A program made the translations under genes and the position numbers. Of a DNA stretch of 64,000 bases, positions 53,901 to 62,399 are shown piece after piece. The notes beneath the pieces are model-generated. The model made no database searches. It saw only the letters and a program-made list of their open reading frames with translations, and was not told the DNA's origin. The stretch's first letter is position 1, and each line of letters opens with the position of its first letter. The DNA is from JACMNW01 sp963708425 (GTDB taxonomy: Bacteria > Pseudomonadota > Alphaproteobacteria > Rhodobacterales > Rhodobacteraceae), in the NCBI GenBank assembly GCA_963708425.1, contig OY970206.1:1426001-1490000 (forward strand), written 5' to 3'.

Positions 53901-54454
53901 ATTCCAAGCAGGCCGTACTCCAGAAACTCACGCATCGATGACGGGTACAGCATCGGGATTAAAGCCGACATAAAGGCATGATCGGACTGATGCGGGATCG
54001 ACGAAGACTTGCAGGTGTGATCATCCCCCGCCACCGCCAGCACGCCACCATACGCAGATGTGCCCGCAGCATTGGCATGCTTCAACACATCGCCAGACCG
54101 ATCCACCCCCGGCCCCTTACCGTACCACAAACCCAGCACGCCCTGCTTTGTCGCCCCGGCCGAAAGCCCAACCTGCTGCGTGCCCCAAATCGCCGTGGCC
54201 GCCAGATCTTCATTCAGCCCCGGCTGAAATGTAACCTCCAGCGGATCAAGATACTTGCGCGCCTTTATCAATTGCAGGTCGTAATTACCCAAAGGTGAGC
54301 CGCGATACCCCGAGATATACGCCGCAGTATTCAGTCCCGCCAAACGGTCGTGCCGCATCTGGGTCATCGGCAACCGCACCAGCGCCTGCGTTCCGGTCAA
54401 ATAGACCCGGCCCTCGGTGGCAGTATATTTGTCGTCTAGCGTAACTGCGTTCAT
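50993..54454 (-). CDS. indolepyruvate ferredoxin oxidoreductase, fused alpha-beta-gamma
   Basis: 1153 aa. The N-terminal pyrimidine-binding part (GYRGSPLGNYDLQL) leads to the TPP pyrophosphate domain with HFCAGCPHN (about residue 434) and NMGDGTYFHAG (about 497). Cys at 635, 638, 641 and 647, and 668, 674 and 679, suggest iron-sulfur binding. The gamma-type domain has GVGGTG (721-726). It oxidises a 2-oxo acid to its acyl-CoA with reduction of ferredoxin. Indolepyruvate is the named substrate of the family; here, as first gene of the leucine-degradation operon 16 bases ahead of liuA, branched-chain 2-oxo acids such as 2-oxoisocaproate are plausible. That is inference. Confidence 0.93.
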   Translation of the reverse strand: MNAVTLDDKYTATEGRVYLTGTQALVRLPMTQMRHDRLAGLNTAAYISGYRGSPLGNYDLQLIKARKYLDPLEVTFQPGLNEDLAATAIWGTQQVGLSAGATKQGVLGLWYGKGPGVDRSGDVLKHANAAGTSAYGGVLAVAGDDHTCKSSSIPHQSDHAFMSALIPMLYPSSMREFLEYGLLGIAMSRYSGCWVGFKVISETVETTTVVDLAQEARRFVLPDDFDMPSSGLNLRWPDPPLVQDERLQEYKGYAAIAFARANRVNETTLDTPGARFGIVASGKAYEDVRQALQELGIGHDEAKAIGLRLFKVRMPWPLEPHGIRSFSEGLAEVLVVEERREIIENQIKQQLFNWRADVRPRIVGKFDEKDNPFLPHAAGLSVTVVARAIADRVLHLNLPEGLRAGISAKLDRLERLEREAATHLAPVNRLPHFCAGCPHNTSTRVPEGSKAMAGIGCHYMAQWMDRSTETFTHMGGEGVPWAAISRYTTEKHRFVNMGDGTYFHAGILAIRQSVAAGANITYKLLYNDAVAMTGGQPIDGELTPAQLTHQLYHEGVGPIYLLSDHPELYPTSDLAPGTTVRHRDHIDAVMLTLREASGTTAIVYVQTCAAELRRRRKAKLAVDPDMRVFINPAVCEGCGDCSQQSNCIAVEPLETEMGRKRAINQSACNKDFSCLKGFCPSFVTLRGAKLARRVAKRPDVSALPQPAGLSLDRPWNIAVAGVGGTGVLTIGALLGMAAHLDRKAPLIMDMAGLAQKGGAVLSHIRIASADRPATAPRIANGGADLILAVDSVVAASKEAIAICDPAQTEAVLNAKVTPVSDFVRLRNFDFQEAAVEGVVAASVRSKHHFHNFSEIAVAVVGDEIGANMMMLGYAWQIGLVPIGADAIARAIAMNGIAVQENCDAFDWGRILAHDPAALRAAIAVPAVTLTQEAMSVAEVIAHRSAHLAAYQDARLALRYQVAVDRVVRTVARLGDALLAEKIVRAVAVNYAKVLAYKDEYEVARLYAAPAFAKALAAQFSGSYRLAFNLAPPFLPGRAPNGRPRKREFGRLMMPVFRLLTKMKALRGTAFDPFGHSAERRAERALIAEYEADMGLVLAGLTDGNAAQVLALLSLPDDIRGFGPVKAEAMAEAAQKRKYLWAGLRHSDAVRAAA

Positions 54455-54742
54455 GGCGACCCCTACGGATGCGCGCCAGCAACCAAAGACGCCCTGTGCG
54501 GCATCAGCTTCAGCATACCAGAGACGATCGAAACGCGGTTACGAAATCGGACCGTCTGACCACCGCGAAAGCAAAAAGGTCACGCAGAATTGCCCACTCT
54601 GGCAAGCGCGTTGCACAATAGGGTGAAAGGCTGAAGCCCCTTTGCGCCAATCACACCGGAATGATCGTGGTGTTCTTTACCTTGAATAGCCCCTAGATTT
54701 GTAAACTCCTTGCTTGGTAATTTTGGAAGCAAGGAGGCCGAT

Positions 54743-55022
54743 ATGTCCGGCACGAAGTTTACAGACGAGTTCAAGCGCGACGCGGTCGCTCAGGTCGAGG
54801 ATCGGGGTTGTCCGGTCCGCGAGATGGCCGAGCGGTTGGGGGGTCAGCACCAAGTCGATCTACACATGGCAGAAGCTGTTTTCGCGGCCGACGAAAGTGA
54901 TCCAAGAGGTCGATGCGCAAGCTGATGAGATCCGACGCCTCAAGCGCGATTTGGCTCGAGTCACGGAGGAACGGGACATCCTAAAAAAGGCGACCGTATA
55001 CTTCGCCAGGGAATCCCGGTGA
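54743..55022 (+). pseudogene. IS3-family orfA, one frameshift
   Basis: ATG at 54743 with AAGGAGG upstream. The start reads SGTKFTDEFKRDAVAQVEDR..., a transposase helix-turn-helix. The frame breaks at a run of six G (54838-54843): one G fewer would join ERLG to VSTKSIYTWQKLF and on to the leucine-zipper-like C-terminus (DEIRRLKRDLARVTEERDIL). A homopolymer gain therefore inactivates it, unless frame slippage occurs there. Confidence 0.8.
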
Positions 55023-55882
55023 GGTATGCGTTTATCGCCGAGAACCGACTTGTGTTTGCGGTCAGGGCCATGTGCCGGATGCTATCGGGGCATCCGAGCG
55101 GCTTCTATGCATGGCTACGTGAGCCATTTTGCCAGCGCGCGTTGGAGGATCAGCGACAAACAAAGCTGCTGAAGAAAGCCTGGACGGAAAGTGGTGAAGT
55201 CTATGGATACCGCAAGCTGCATGACGATCTGTGCGATCTGGGTGAAGACATCGGCCCCAATCGGGCTTGGCGCTTGGCCCCTTCTGGCGGGCATAAGGGC
55301 CCAGATCGGTTAAAAAGGAAGCCCGTCTCTTACGGTGGCAGCCCCGCCGTCGTGGCCAACAACACCTTGAACCGGGCGCTCGATGTCGATGCCCCCGACC
55401 AGTTCTGGGTCACAGACATCACCTACATCCGCACCATGAGGGGTTCCTATATCTTGCCGTCGTGATTGATCTGTTTTCTCGGCGGGTCATTGGATGGATG
55501 CAGGGGCGCACCTATGCCGATCCGCCGCTGCAAGCCCTGCTGATGGCCGTCTGGCGGCGCAAACCAAAGACCAAGGTCTATGTGCACTCCCGATCAGGAT
55601 TCCCAATTCACCAGCTATGAGTGGCAGGAGTTCCTCGAACAACACAACCTGGCCCAAAGCATGAGCCGCCGCGGGAACTGCTGGGATAATGCCGTCGTCA
55701 AGACCTTCTTCAACCTGCTCAAACGCGAACGCATCGGGCGAAAGAAATACAAAACCCGCGAAGAACCCCGCCGCGACGTATTCGACTACATCGAGTTCTT
55801 CCACAAACCGCAGCGCAAACACGTTAGGAATGACGTGCTGTCAGCCTCCGTCACATGCGGCTTCAATGGGTTGCGCGTTTGA
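55019..55882 (+). pseudogene. IS3-family orfB (rve integrase), two frameshifts
   Basis: Begins with GTG overlapping the orfA stop. HTH_21 region and the start of the DDE core are recognisable (DAPDQFWVTDITYIRT), then one base is missing near 55440. The intermediate frame reads YLAVVIDLFSRRVIGW, and one extra C near 55589-55591 moves it to HSDQGSQFTSYEW-like sequence and NLAQSMSRRGNCWDNA. The C-terminus after VRNDVLS does not match the family. All catalytic blocks are present, but in three frames. Confidence 0.8.
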
Positions 55883-56419
55883 GCGAAGCGTGAAAGCTCC
55901 TGCCCTGAAACGCGAGCGATGGCGGCAGCTATCGGTGGGCCGGCGTGTTCACGATGGTTTCCTCCGAGTTTTGTCCTGTCCAGCACTGTATATGAATTAG
56001 GTGCATTAAGTGACAGCATGAAACCTTGACGGGAGTTCGCTGACAGGATGCTGCTCATGAAATTGAGCGGTCGCAGATCTCAGGTTTAACGTCAAAGCAA
56101 GGCCATTGATTTTGTTGAACTCGTCATCTCGCTTTCAAGGGCTAGGCGACACTCGGCTTTAGCTATGCGTCTCGGCGGAAAACCCCCGCGATTTGCAACC
56201 CGTAAGAGATTGTCCCATTTGATGCTTGCCGCCATGTCCTAAGGGACAGCGCACAAGCGCCCCGCAGCGATGTTTATCGGTTGCACAATAAACCATGCTA
56301 AGGTCTAGTCTTGCCCGCATGCTTTCGAAACTCCGGTGGTATCGGGACACAGCAAGCTGACATTCTGGTCACTATGGCTGTGTATCGCCCCGCAGCCACT
56401 GCCGAAACGGGTGATGCGT
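55883..56419. other. 537-base region between IS remains and the ABC transporter
   Basis: Frames on both strands of up to about 110 codons are open but none shows a known family or a ribosome site. The composition and position suggest decayed mobile DNA flanking the IS. Nothing else is interpretable. Confidence 0.45.
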
Positions 56420-57499
56420 TCAAGAACTCGGCAAAACATGGACGTCATCCGGCCGCCAGTAGACATACAGCCCCTGACCGGGATTGCGTGGCAGATCGGC
56501 CAATTCCTCGTAACCGATCTGCACCCGCAGCTCTGAACCGTCAGCCGCCTCAAGATAGATCTTCGCCATCGCACCGGTGAATTCTTCGCCGACGACTTTA
56601 GCCTGCACCCAGTCGAATTCAGGGCCAGGTTCGCTGACACTGAGATACGAACGGGTGTCGAGTACGACCAGGGTGGCTGCGGTCTTTGGCGATGACGCCG
56701 ACACGCCGCGCGGCAAGCGGTACTGCCCGGTTGAGGTGTTCACTTTGCCCTCTGCCGTAATTTGGCCCGCAAAGATGTTTGACGAGCCAAGGAATTCCGC
56801 CACGAACCGGGTGCGAGGGGCGCGGTAGATTTCCTGCGCCGAGCCGACCTGTTCGACAACACCCTTGCTCATGATCACCACACGATCAGCCATGGCGAAG
56901 GCTTCTGACTGACTGTGCGTGACATAGACGAAAGTGATGCCCAGCTCGCGCTGCAGGTTTTGCAGCACGGATTGCATCCGCACCTTCAGATGCGCATCCA
57001 ACGCCGACAGAGGCTCGTCCAGTAGCAGGATCTCGGGCTCCACCACCAGCGAACGCGCCAACGCCACCCTCTGCCGCTGCCCCCCGGAAAGCTGCGAGAT
57101 ATTGCGGGTGGCGAATTCCGAAATCTGCATCCGCTCCAGCCAGTTCTCGGCTCGCTTGCGGCGTTCATTGGCACCAATGCCGCGCATCTTCAGCGCGAAC
57201 TCGACGTTTTCGATCACATTCAGGAACGGGAACAGTGCCAGACTTTGCCAAACCATCGGGGTATCGCGCTGCCACGTCGGCAGATCGTTGATAGGCTTGC
57301 CGCCGAGCCGAATCTGACCCTCGCTAGGGGCTTCCAGCCCAGCCAGCATCCGCAGCGTTGTGGTCTTGCCACAGCCGCTGGACCCCATGATCGCCAGAAA
57401 CTCTCCCTTGCGGATTTCAAGGTCAAGCTTCTGTACGGCGATGAAGCCGCCGAACCGCTTGATAACCCCATCGAATGTGACCAGTGCATTGCTTTGCAT
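56420..57499 (-). CDS. Pot-type ABC transporter ATP-binding protein
   Basis: 359 aa. Walker A GSSGCGKTT, Q-loop, signature LSGGQRQRVALARSL, Walker B ILLLDEPLSALD and the switch His in VYVTHSQSEA are all present. The C-terminal 110 residues form a TOBE-like domain. It belongs to the spermidine/putrescine/thiamine (PotA/CysA-like) group of importers and energises the two permeases encoded downstream in map order (57512-59172). With creatininase and creatinase next door, creatinine or creatine is the probable cargo; polyamines are the alternative. Confidence 0.93.
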   Translation of the reverse strand: MQSNALVTFDGVIKRFGGFIAVQKLDLEIRKGEFLAIMGSSGCGKTTTLRMLAGLEAPSEGQIRLGGKPINDLPTWQRDTPMVWQSLALFPFLNVIENVEFALKMRGIGANERRKRAENWLERMQISEFATRNISQLSGGQRQRVALARSLVVEPEILLLDEPLSALDAHLKVRMQSVLQNLQRELGITFVYVTHSQSEAFAMADRVVIMSKGVVEQVGSAQEIYRAPRTRFVAEFLGSSNIFAGQITAEGKVNTSTGQYRLPRGVSASSPKTAATLVVLDTRSYLSVSEPGPEFDWVQAKVVGEEFTGAMAKIYLEAADGSELRVQIGYEELADLPRNPGQGLYVYWRPDDVHVLPSS

Positions 57500-57511
57500 C
57501 GGAAGTCTCTC

Positions 57512-58330
57512 CTAGTCGTCCGACACGGCGTGCGCCTCTGCGGTGCGGCCGGTCAGCAAAAGTTGCGCGAGGATCACCAGCGTCATCGAGATGACGAAAA
57601 CGAAGGTACCGATCGCATTGATACGCGGGCTGACCTGTCCTTGCAGGAAGCCGAGAACCTTAACGGGCAAGGTCTCATTCAGACCAGAGACGAACCAGGC
57701 CACGGCGAATTCGTCGAAAGACACTGCCATGGTGATGAACAACGCGCCAAAGATAGCGGGTGCTGTGAAGGGGATGATGACATGGCGCATCGCCGCCCAT
57801 TCCGAGGCACCAAGGTTCCAGGCCGCAGCCTCAAGATCGGGGTCCATTTGGGACAAACGGAGCCGGATAATCGCCATTGCAAACGGAGCACAGATCACGA
57901 TGTGAGCGATCATCACCGAGACTGATGTTCCGGACAGATTGATGCGGGACAGAAAGGCCAGCATCGCAAGACCCAGGATGACCACCGGTATGGTCGGCGG
58001 CAAAAGTGCCAGCGCCATGTAGGCCGATTTGCCGAAGAATTTGTAGCGAAAGTCGGTATAGGCTGCGCCGAACCCCAGTGCAGTCGATACCAGCGCCACG
58101 ATGAAACCGACGAATATCGTATTGCGCAGACCTGCCCAGACCAGCGGATCAGCGGCGACCGCCCGGTACCATTCCGTCGAGAACGAACCAAGCGGGATCG
58201 AAGGGAAGCGGTCAGAATTGAACGAGAACACGAAGCTGGCGGCGATCGGAGCAAAGACGAAGGCAAAGCTGAGCACGATGTAAAGCCGCAGCCCGAACTC
58301 GACGAACCTGTTGCGGTTGAAATCGTTCAT
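57512..58330 (-). CDS. Pot-type ABC transporter permease (PotC-like)
   Basis: 272 aa from the ATG at 58330, overlapping the stop of the other permease gene (ATGA). The longer open frame upstream is antiphase. Six membrane helices are visible, with the EAA loop EAAAWNLGASEWAAMRHVIIP contacting the ATPase. It forms the inner-membrane channel with the other permease. Its own stop is 13 bases from the ATPase start. Confidence 0.92.
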   Translation of the reverse strand: MNDFNRNRFVEFGLRLYIVLSFAFVFAPIAASFVFSFNSDRFPSIPLGSFSTEWYRAVAADPLVWAGLRNTIFVGFIVALVSTALGFGAAYTDFRYKFFGKSAYMALALLPPTIPVVILGLAMLAFLSRINLSGTSVSVMIAHIVICAPFAMAIIRLRLSQMDPDLEAAAWNLGASEWAAMRHVIIPFTAPAIFGALFITMAVSFDEFAVAWFVSGLNETLPVKVLGFLQGQVSPRINAIGTFVFVISMTLVILAQLLLTGRTAEAHAVSDD

Positions 58331-59172
58331 TTCGCGCGCCCCTTGTAGGCAAAGCTCACCGCGGCGAAGGCTACAGCCAGCAACGTTGCAATCATGGTCA
58401 GCGCGATCACTGCCGCGCGCGGCCATTGCTGGCCGGACTTGGTGGTATCGGTGATCAGGATCGACAAGGTGGTCGGATCGCCGCCACCTAGGTAGACCGG
58501 GCTGACGAAATCGCCAAAGCTGAGGATGAAACAAAACAGCGCCGCGATCACCAGACCGACCCGTGCTGACGGGATGACCACAGCAAACACCGTGCGGATA
58601 CGGCCGCAACGCAGGTTGTGCGCCGCCTCGATCAGGGTGCGGTCGATGAACATCAGACTGAACAGTTGCAACAGCACCACGAGCGGGAAGCTGAGCGTCA
58701 GATAGCCGATCATCGTGGCAAAGACGGTGTTCAATAGCGGGAATGGCCCGAGGCCGATGGTTCCGAGCAAGCCATTGATGATGCCGTTGTCCGATAGAAA
58801 GATCTGCCAAGAATAGACCCGCACCAGATAGCTGGTGAAGAACGGGATCACCATCAGAAAGATCGCCCATTGCCGCAGCCTTGGCGAGAGCTTGAACGCA
58901 ATGGCAAAGGAGCACGGGAAGGCAAGCACGCTGGTGATGATTGATGCGGCCGCCGCGAGGGCAACCGTGAGCCCATAAGACTGCCAGAATACCGAGCGAC
59001 CATAGATCGTCACCCAGTTAGCGGTATTGAAATCCGCCTCCAACTTGAAATTCTTGACCGTCCAGAAGCTCAGGGCGATCAGAAAGACAAGTGGGGCAAC
59101 GAAAAACAACAGCTGCCAGATCAGCAATGGCAACGAAAATGTCAGACCGTAAAGAGAGATTGATTTCCGCAT
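58327..59172 (-). CDS. Pot-type ABC transporter permease (PotB-like)
   Basis: 281 aa with six membrane helices (LLIWQLLFFVAPLVFLIAL ..., VIPFFTSYLVRVYSWQIFL ...). The EAA loop is EAAHNLRCGRIRTVFAVVIPS. Pairs with the permease at 57512-58330. A strong hairpin at 59241-59266 separates it from the binding-protein gene upstream, which may lower permease expression relative to the binding protein. Confidence 0.92.
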   Translation of the reverse strand: MRKSISLYGLTFSLPLLIWQLLFFVAPLVFLIALSFWTVKNFKLEADFNTANWVTIYGRSVFWQSYGLTVALAAAASIITSVLAFPCSFAIAFKLSPRLRQWAIFLMVIPFFTSYLVRVYSWQIFLSDNGIINGLLGTIGLGPFPLLNTVFATMIGYLTLSFPLVVLLQLFSLMFIDRTLIEAAHNLRCGRIRTVFAVVIPSARVGLVIAALFCFILSFGDFVSPVYLGGGDPTTLSILITDTTKSGQQWPRAAVIALTMIATLLAVAFAAVSFAYKGRAK

Positions 59173-59240
59173 CTTCGTCGGACTCCGGTTGATATTGCTG
59201 CGCTGCCAAGGTCCGAAACCAAGAAACGGAAGCGATGGCT

Positions 59241-59266
59241 GACCGGCGGCATGAATGCCGCCGGTC
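59241..59266 (-). promoter_or_regulatory. intercistronic hairpin after the binding-protein gene
   Basis: GACCGGCGGCAT / ATGCCGCCGGTC, a perfect 12-bp stem with a two-base centre, lies 10 bases past the stop of the solute-binding protein gene and 69 bases before the PotB-like start. No T-run follows. Such hairpins commonly protect the upstream message in ABC operons. Confidence 0.65.
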
Positions 59267-59275
59267 GATGGCTTT

Positions 59276-60400
59276 TCAAGCGCCTTTGTATTCGGACCAG
59301 AAATCGTTCCACTCTTCCAGGCTTTGCTGAATGGGAAGCTGGCGGTATTGGATACGCCCGCTACGAATCAGATCCATCGCGTTGGTCTGACCCAGCACCA
59401 TGTTCTGGCGCTTTGCTTCTTCAGGGTTCTCAGCACCCAGAATCTCCCATCCCTTCTGGTTCGGGACCATTGCGGGGTAAGCCGCCATGTTCGCCGACTT
59501 TGCCTGGCCTTTGGCTGACGTGACGTACTGGATCCATTTCTTTGCAAGATCAGCCTTGGCCGAACCTTTGCCGATCGAGAAGGATTCCGTCCACTGCAGA
59601 CCGCCTTCTTCCGGAATCACTGATTTCACCTTGGCGCCATTCTTTTCCAGAACCCCGGTGATCCAGTCGCCGATTCCGGCAAAGGCAAGCATCTGACCGC
59701 TTTCCAGCGACGAGAATGTGCCGCCGTAATCGAAGAACCCTCCAACCTGAGGACGCAGGCTCATGGTCTTGGCCTTCACCGCCTCCCAAGCGTTCGCATC
59801 GATATCGTAAGGCGACTTGTTGCCCGCAAGCAGGCTCATCTGGCCAAGGTTGGGCAGGTGCCAGTCGAAATGGCCAACCTTGCCGGTAAGCTTTTCGTTC
59901 CAGAACACGTTGTAGCTGGTGGCCTCGGCCTCGGTAAGGGCGTCGGTGTTGTAGGCCACGCCAAGGAAACCGAAGCGCGTGATCACCGAGTAAAGCTGGT
60001 CATCGGCCCAATGGCCTGGGAACTTCTGGAACTCCGGGAAGAATTCGTCAAAAGCATAGTCGGCAGGATCAAGCTGTTCAATATAACCTGCGGCGTTCAA
60101 CTGCTGCACATACTCGGCGTCTGACAGGATCACGTCATAGGTGCCCGCGGGCGATTGCGAAATCAGCCCAAGCATGTTGTCGCCGCCGGTATAGTACTTC
60201 GGCACGAACTTGACATTGTTCTCCGCCTCGAATTCGGCAACCATGTCCGGCTCAGCATGGCCATACCATGCCAGCATCGTCAGCTCGACCGCTTGCGCAT
60301 TGGCGCGTCTGCCCAGCATTGGCATCGCCAGCGCCGCAGCGCCAGTTGCAAGCAAGGTGCGGCGTGTGAAACCAGCACTCGGGCGGATAATTCCTGTCAT
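59276..60400 (-). CDS. ABC transporter periplasmic solute-binding protein (PotD/F-like), Tat-exported
   Basis: 374 aa with GGGAGA upstream. The N-terminus (FTRRTLLATGAAALAMPML...RRANA) is a twin-arginine signal peptide with cleavage near ANA-QA. The mature protein has the class-D binding fold pattern of PotD/PotF relatives (AWYGHAEPDMVAEFEAENNVKF, GTYDVILSDAEYVQQL). It captures the cargo in the periplasm for the two permeases. First gene of the transporter operon, 122 bases downstream of the LysR gene. Confidence 0.93.
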   Translation of the reverse strand: MTGIIRPSAGFTRRTLLATGAAALAMPMLGRRANAQAVELTMLAWYGHAEPDMVAEFEAENNVKFVPKYYTGGDNMLGLISQSPAGTYDVILSDAEYVQQLNAAGYIEQLDPADYAFDEFFPEFQKFPGHWADDQLYSVITRFGFLGVAYNTDALTEAEATSYNVFWNEKLTGKVGHFDWHLPNLGQMSLLAGNKSPYDIDANAWEAVKAKTMSLRPQVGGFFDYGGTFSSLESGQMLAFAGIGDWITGVLEKNGAKVKSVIPEEGGLQWTESFSIGKGSAKADLAKKWIQYVTSAKGQAKSANMAAYPAMVPNQKGWEILGAENPEEAKRQNMVLGQTNAMDLIRSGRIQYRQLPIQQSLEEWNDFWSEYKGA

Positions 60401-60462
60401 CAGACTCTCCCATGTTTTCGCACCATTCCGGTGATCTGTGGGCGAACGCTAGGCTAGATCAA

Positions 60463-60492
60463 TGGATTTACAAAATCGGTTTTTGAAATCCA
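60463..60492. promoter_or_regulatory. 30-bp near-palindrome upstream of the binding-protein gene
   Basis: Arms TGGATTT (60463-60469) and AAATCCA (60486-60492) enclose CAAAA ... TTTTTG, with only two clear mismatched pairs across the 30 bases. It lies 63-92 bases upstream of the transporter's first ATG. Position and symmetry suggest the operator of the transporter operon, perhaps for the neighbouring LysR protein. Confidence 0.5.
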
Positions 60493-60522
60493 GCGATTTG
60501 CTTGACAAATACTAGGCCCGCA

Positions 60523-61419
60523 CTAGGAGGTCGCGGCGGGCTGGTCACCGGCACTGACGCTGTCCAGTCTGGCGACCAGTTCGCTGATCAATTTGATTCC
60601 CGCCGCCGTCTGACGCGGGTGCTTGTAGAACAGCCCAACGCGCAAGGTTTCGAGCGGCGGCATACCATCCGATTGGTCCAGAATTCGCATGCCTTTCAAC
60701 AACGTCGGGCGGGTGAGCGCACTAACCCCCAACCCACTCAACACGGCATTCTGCAGACCCGATATTCCCGGCCCGGTGTAGACAAATCGCCAGCGCCGAC
60801 CGACGGATTCCAAGGACTGGATCATCCGCGCCCGATAGTCGCAACCTTCCGGGTGGGCTGCCAGCGGAAGCGGGCGATCGGGATCGATCTCGAAAGAATC
60901 TGCCGCAACCCAGATCGGATGCTCAATCCATGAGCGTGACAGATAGGGCATGCGCGTCGCTGGCATCATGGCTACGATAATATCCAACTCGTCGGCGCTA
61001 AGTTGACGCAAGATCTCGCGACTCAGATCACAATGAATTTCCAGATTAACCTCGGGGTGGTTGCGGGTAAAATCGGTCAGGGCGTTTTGCAGGAAAGCCA
61101 CTGCATAATCGCTCGGCAAACCGATGCGTAACACGCCTGTCATCACGCTGCGCCGGAAGTGGCTCATCGCTTCGTCATTGATCCGCACCACCTCGCGGGC
61201 ATAAGCCAGCAGCACCTCACCGTCAGCGGTGGGCTGGATCGTTCTGCCTTTCTTGATCAGAAGGGCCGCCCCGACCAGTTCCTCCAACCGACCTATCTGC
61301 AGCGAGATCGCTGGCTGGCTGCGCCCCAGCATGGCACCGGCTTTGGAGTGGCCGCCAAGCTCCACGACCGACACAAAGGTGCGCAGAAGGTCAGTCTGAA
61401 GATTGGTGATTCCAGACAT
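60523..61419 (-). CDS. LysR-family regulator of the creatinine locus
   Basis: 298 aa. Helix-turn-helix at about residues 20-42 (LGGHSKAGAMLGRSQPAISLQIGRLEELVG), then effector domain with VMTGVLRIGLPSDYA. It lies between the transporter operon (same strand, downstream) and the divergent creatininase gene (105 bases away), so both are probable targets. The inducer would be creatinine, creatine or a breakdown product; this is inferred from position only. Confidence 0.9.
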   Translation of the reverse strand: MSGITNLQTDLLRTFVSVVELGGHSKAGAMLGRSQPAISLQIGRLEELVGAALLIKKGRTIQPTADGEVLLAYAREVVRINDEAMSHFRRSVMTGVLRIGLPSDYAVAFLQNALTDFTRNHPEVNLEIHCDLSREILRQLSADELDIIVAMMPATRMPYLSRSWIEHPIWVAADSFEIDPDRPLPLAAHPEGCDYRARMIQSLESVGRRWRFVYTGPGISGLQNAVLSGLGVSALTRPTLLKGMRILDQSDGMPPLETLRVGLFYKHPRQTAAGIKLISELVARLDSVSAGDQPAATS

Positions 61420-61524
61420 GTATTTGCCTTCTCAATCCAACTATCAGTACAATATATTTTTCTTATAGCCCTATCGCAATCTAATTTTAGCGCATCCCGG
61501 TACCCATTGAGAGCGAGACCTTCC

Positions 61525-62310
61525 ATGCGCCCAAAGACCGCCTTTGCCTCCGAACTGACCTGGCCGCTTTATGATCAGGCGGTTCGGTCCGGCACCACGC
61601 CAATCCTGATCCCGCTTGGGTCGATGGAACAGCACGGCCACCACATGCCGATGCATGTCGATGTTTTGCTGCCCACCGAATTCGCCCGCCGCGCGGCTTT
61701 CGAAATCGGCGGTCTGGTCGCGCCCGCCTTCACCTATGGCTATAAGTCGCATCAGAAATCCGGTGGCGGCAACCACATGCCGGGCACCGCCAGCCTTGAT
61801 GGTGCAACGCTGGTCGCAGCCCTGCGCGATGTGATCAAGGAATTCGCCCGCCACGGTGCGCGGCAAATCTGTCTGGTGAACGGCCATTTCGAAAACTCTT
61901 GGTTCATCATCGAGGCAATTGATCTTGCCCTGCGCGAATTGCGCTGGGACCGGATCGAGGATGTAAAGATCGTGGTGCTGTCCTATTGGGATTTTGTCGA
62001 CAAGGAGACGATCACCCGGCTTTATCCGAGCGGGTTCCCCGGCTGGGATCTGGAACATGGTGGCGTGCTGGAAACCTCGCTGATGCTGGCGCTTTATCCC
62101 GAACTTGTCAGCTTGGAATGCGCGATTGACCACGCCCCAGCGGTCTTCCCGCCCTATGATGTCTATCCGGTCAAACCGGAATGGACCCCCGCAAGTGGCA
62201 CTCTGTCCTCGCCCAAGGAAGCTTCGCCCGACAAGGGCGAAATCCTGCTGCAAGTCTGCAGCGCGGGGATTGCGGCCGCCCTTAAGCGGGAGTTCGGCAG
62301 CGCAGCCTGA
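61525..62310 (+). CDS. creatininase (creatinine amidohydrolase)
   Basis: 261 aa from the ATG at 61525; the longer open frame runs into the divergent LysR gene. The metal-binding SMEQHGHHMPMHVD (about residues 33-46) and LVNGHFENSWF with its His-Glu are creatininase-family hallmarks, as is SHQKSGGGNHMPGTASLDG. It hydrates creatinine to creatine. Family members also act on other cyclic amides, but the creatinase gene next to it fixes the likely substrate. Confidence 0.92.
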   Translation: MRPKTAFASELTWPLYDQAVRSGTTPILIPLGSMEQHGHHMPMHVDVLLPTEFARRAAFEIGGLVAPAFTYGYKSHQKSGGGNHMPGTASLDGATLVAALRDVIKEFARHGARQICLVNGHFENSWFIIEAIDLALRELRWDRIEDVKIVVLSYWDFVDKETITRLYPSGFPGWDLEHGGVLETSLMLALYPELVSLECAIDHAPAVFPPYDVYPVKPEWTPASGTLSSPKEASPDKGEILLQVCSAGIAAALKREFGSAA

Positions 62311-62342
62311 TCGATCCAGCGTTGACCATCCTTTGGAGTGTG

Positions 62343-62367
62343 AAAGGGCCGGTCCGCGGCCCTTTTT
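62343..62367 (+). terminator. rho-independent terminator of the creatininase gene
   Basis: AAAGGGCC / GGCCCTTT with a 7-base loop followed by TT then C, 32 bases past the stop and between the convergent creatininase and creatinase genes. Confidence 0.8.
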
Positions 62368-62399
62368 CGTGTGCCACAGTAGACCTGTGTGGCTTTCGC

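Larger units (their letters stand above)
54683..55882 (+). mobile_element. decayed IS3-family insertion sequence
   Basis: The left end is taken as TGAATAGCCCCTAGATTTG at 54683. Two overlapping transposase frames (orfA and orfB) follow. I see no matching inverted end beyond the orfB remains, so the right end appears truncated or strongly diverged. Both transposase genes carry frameshifts, so the element should be immobile. It sits in the gap between the liu/ior operon and the creatinine locus. Confidence 0.8.
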
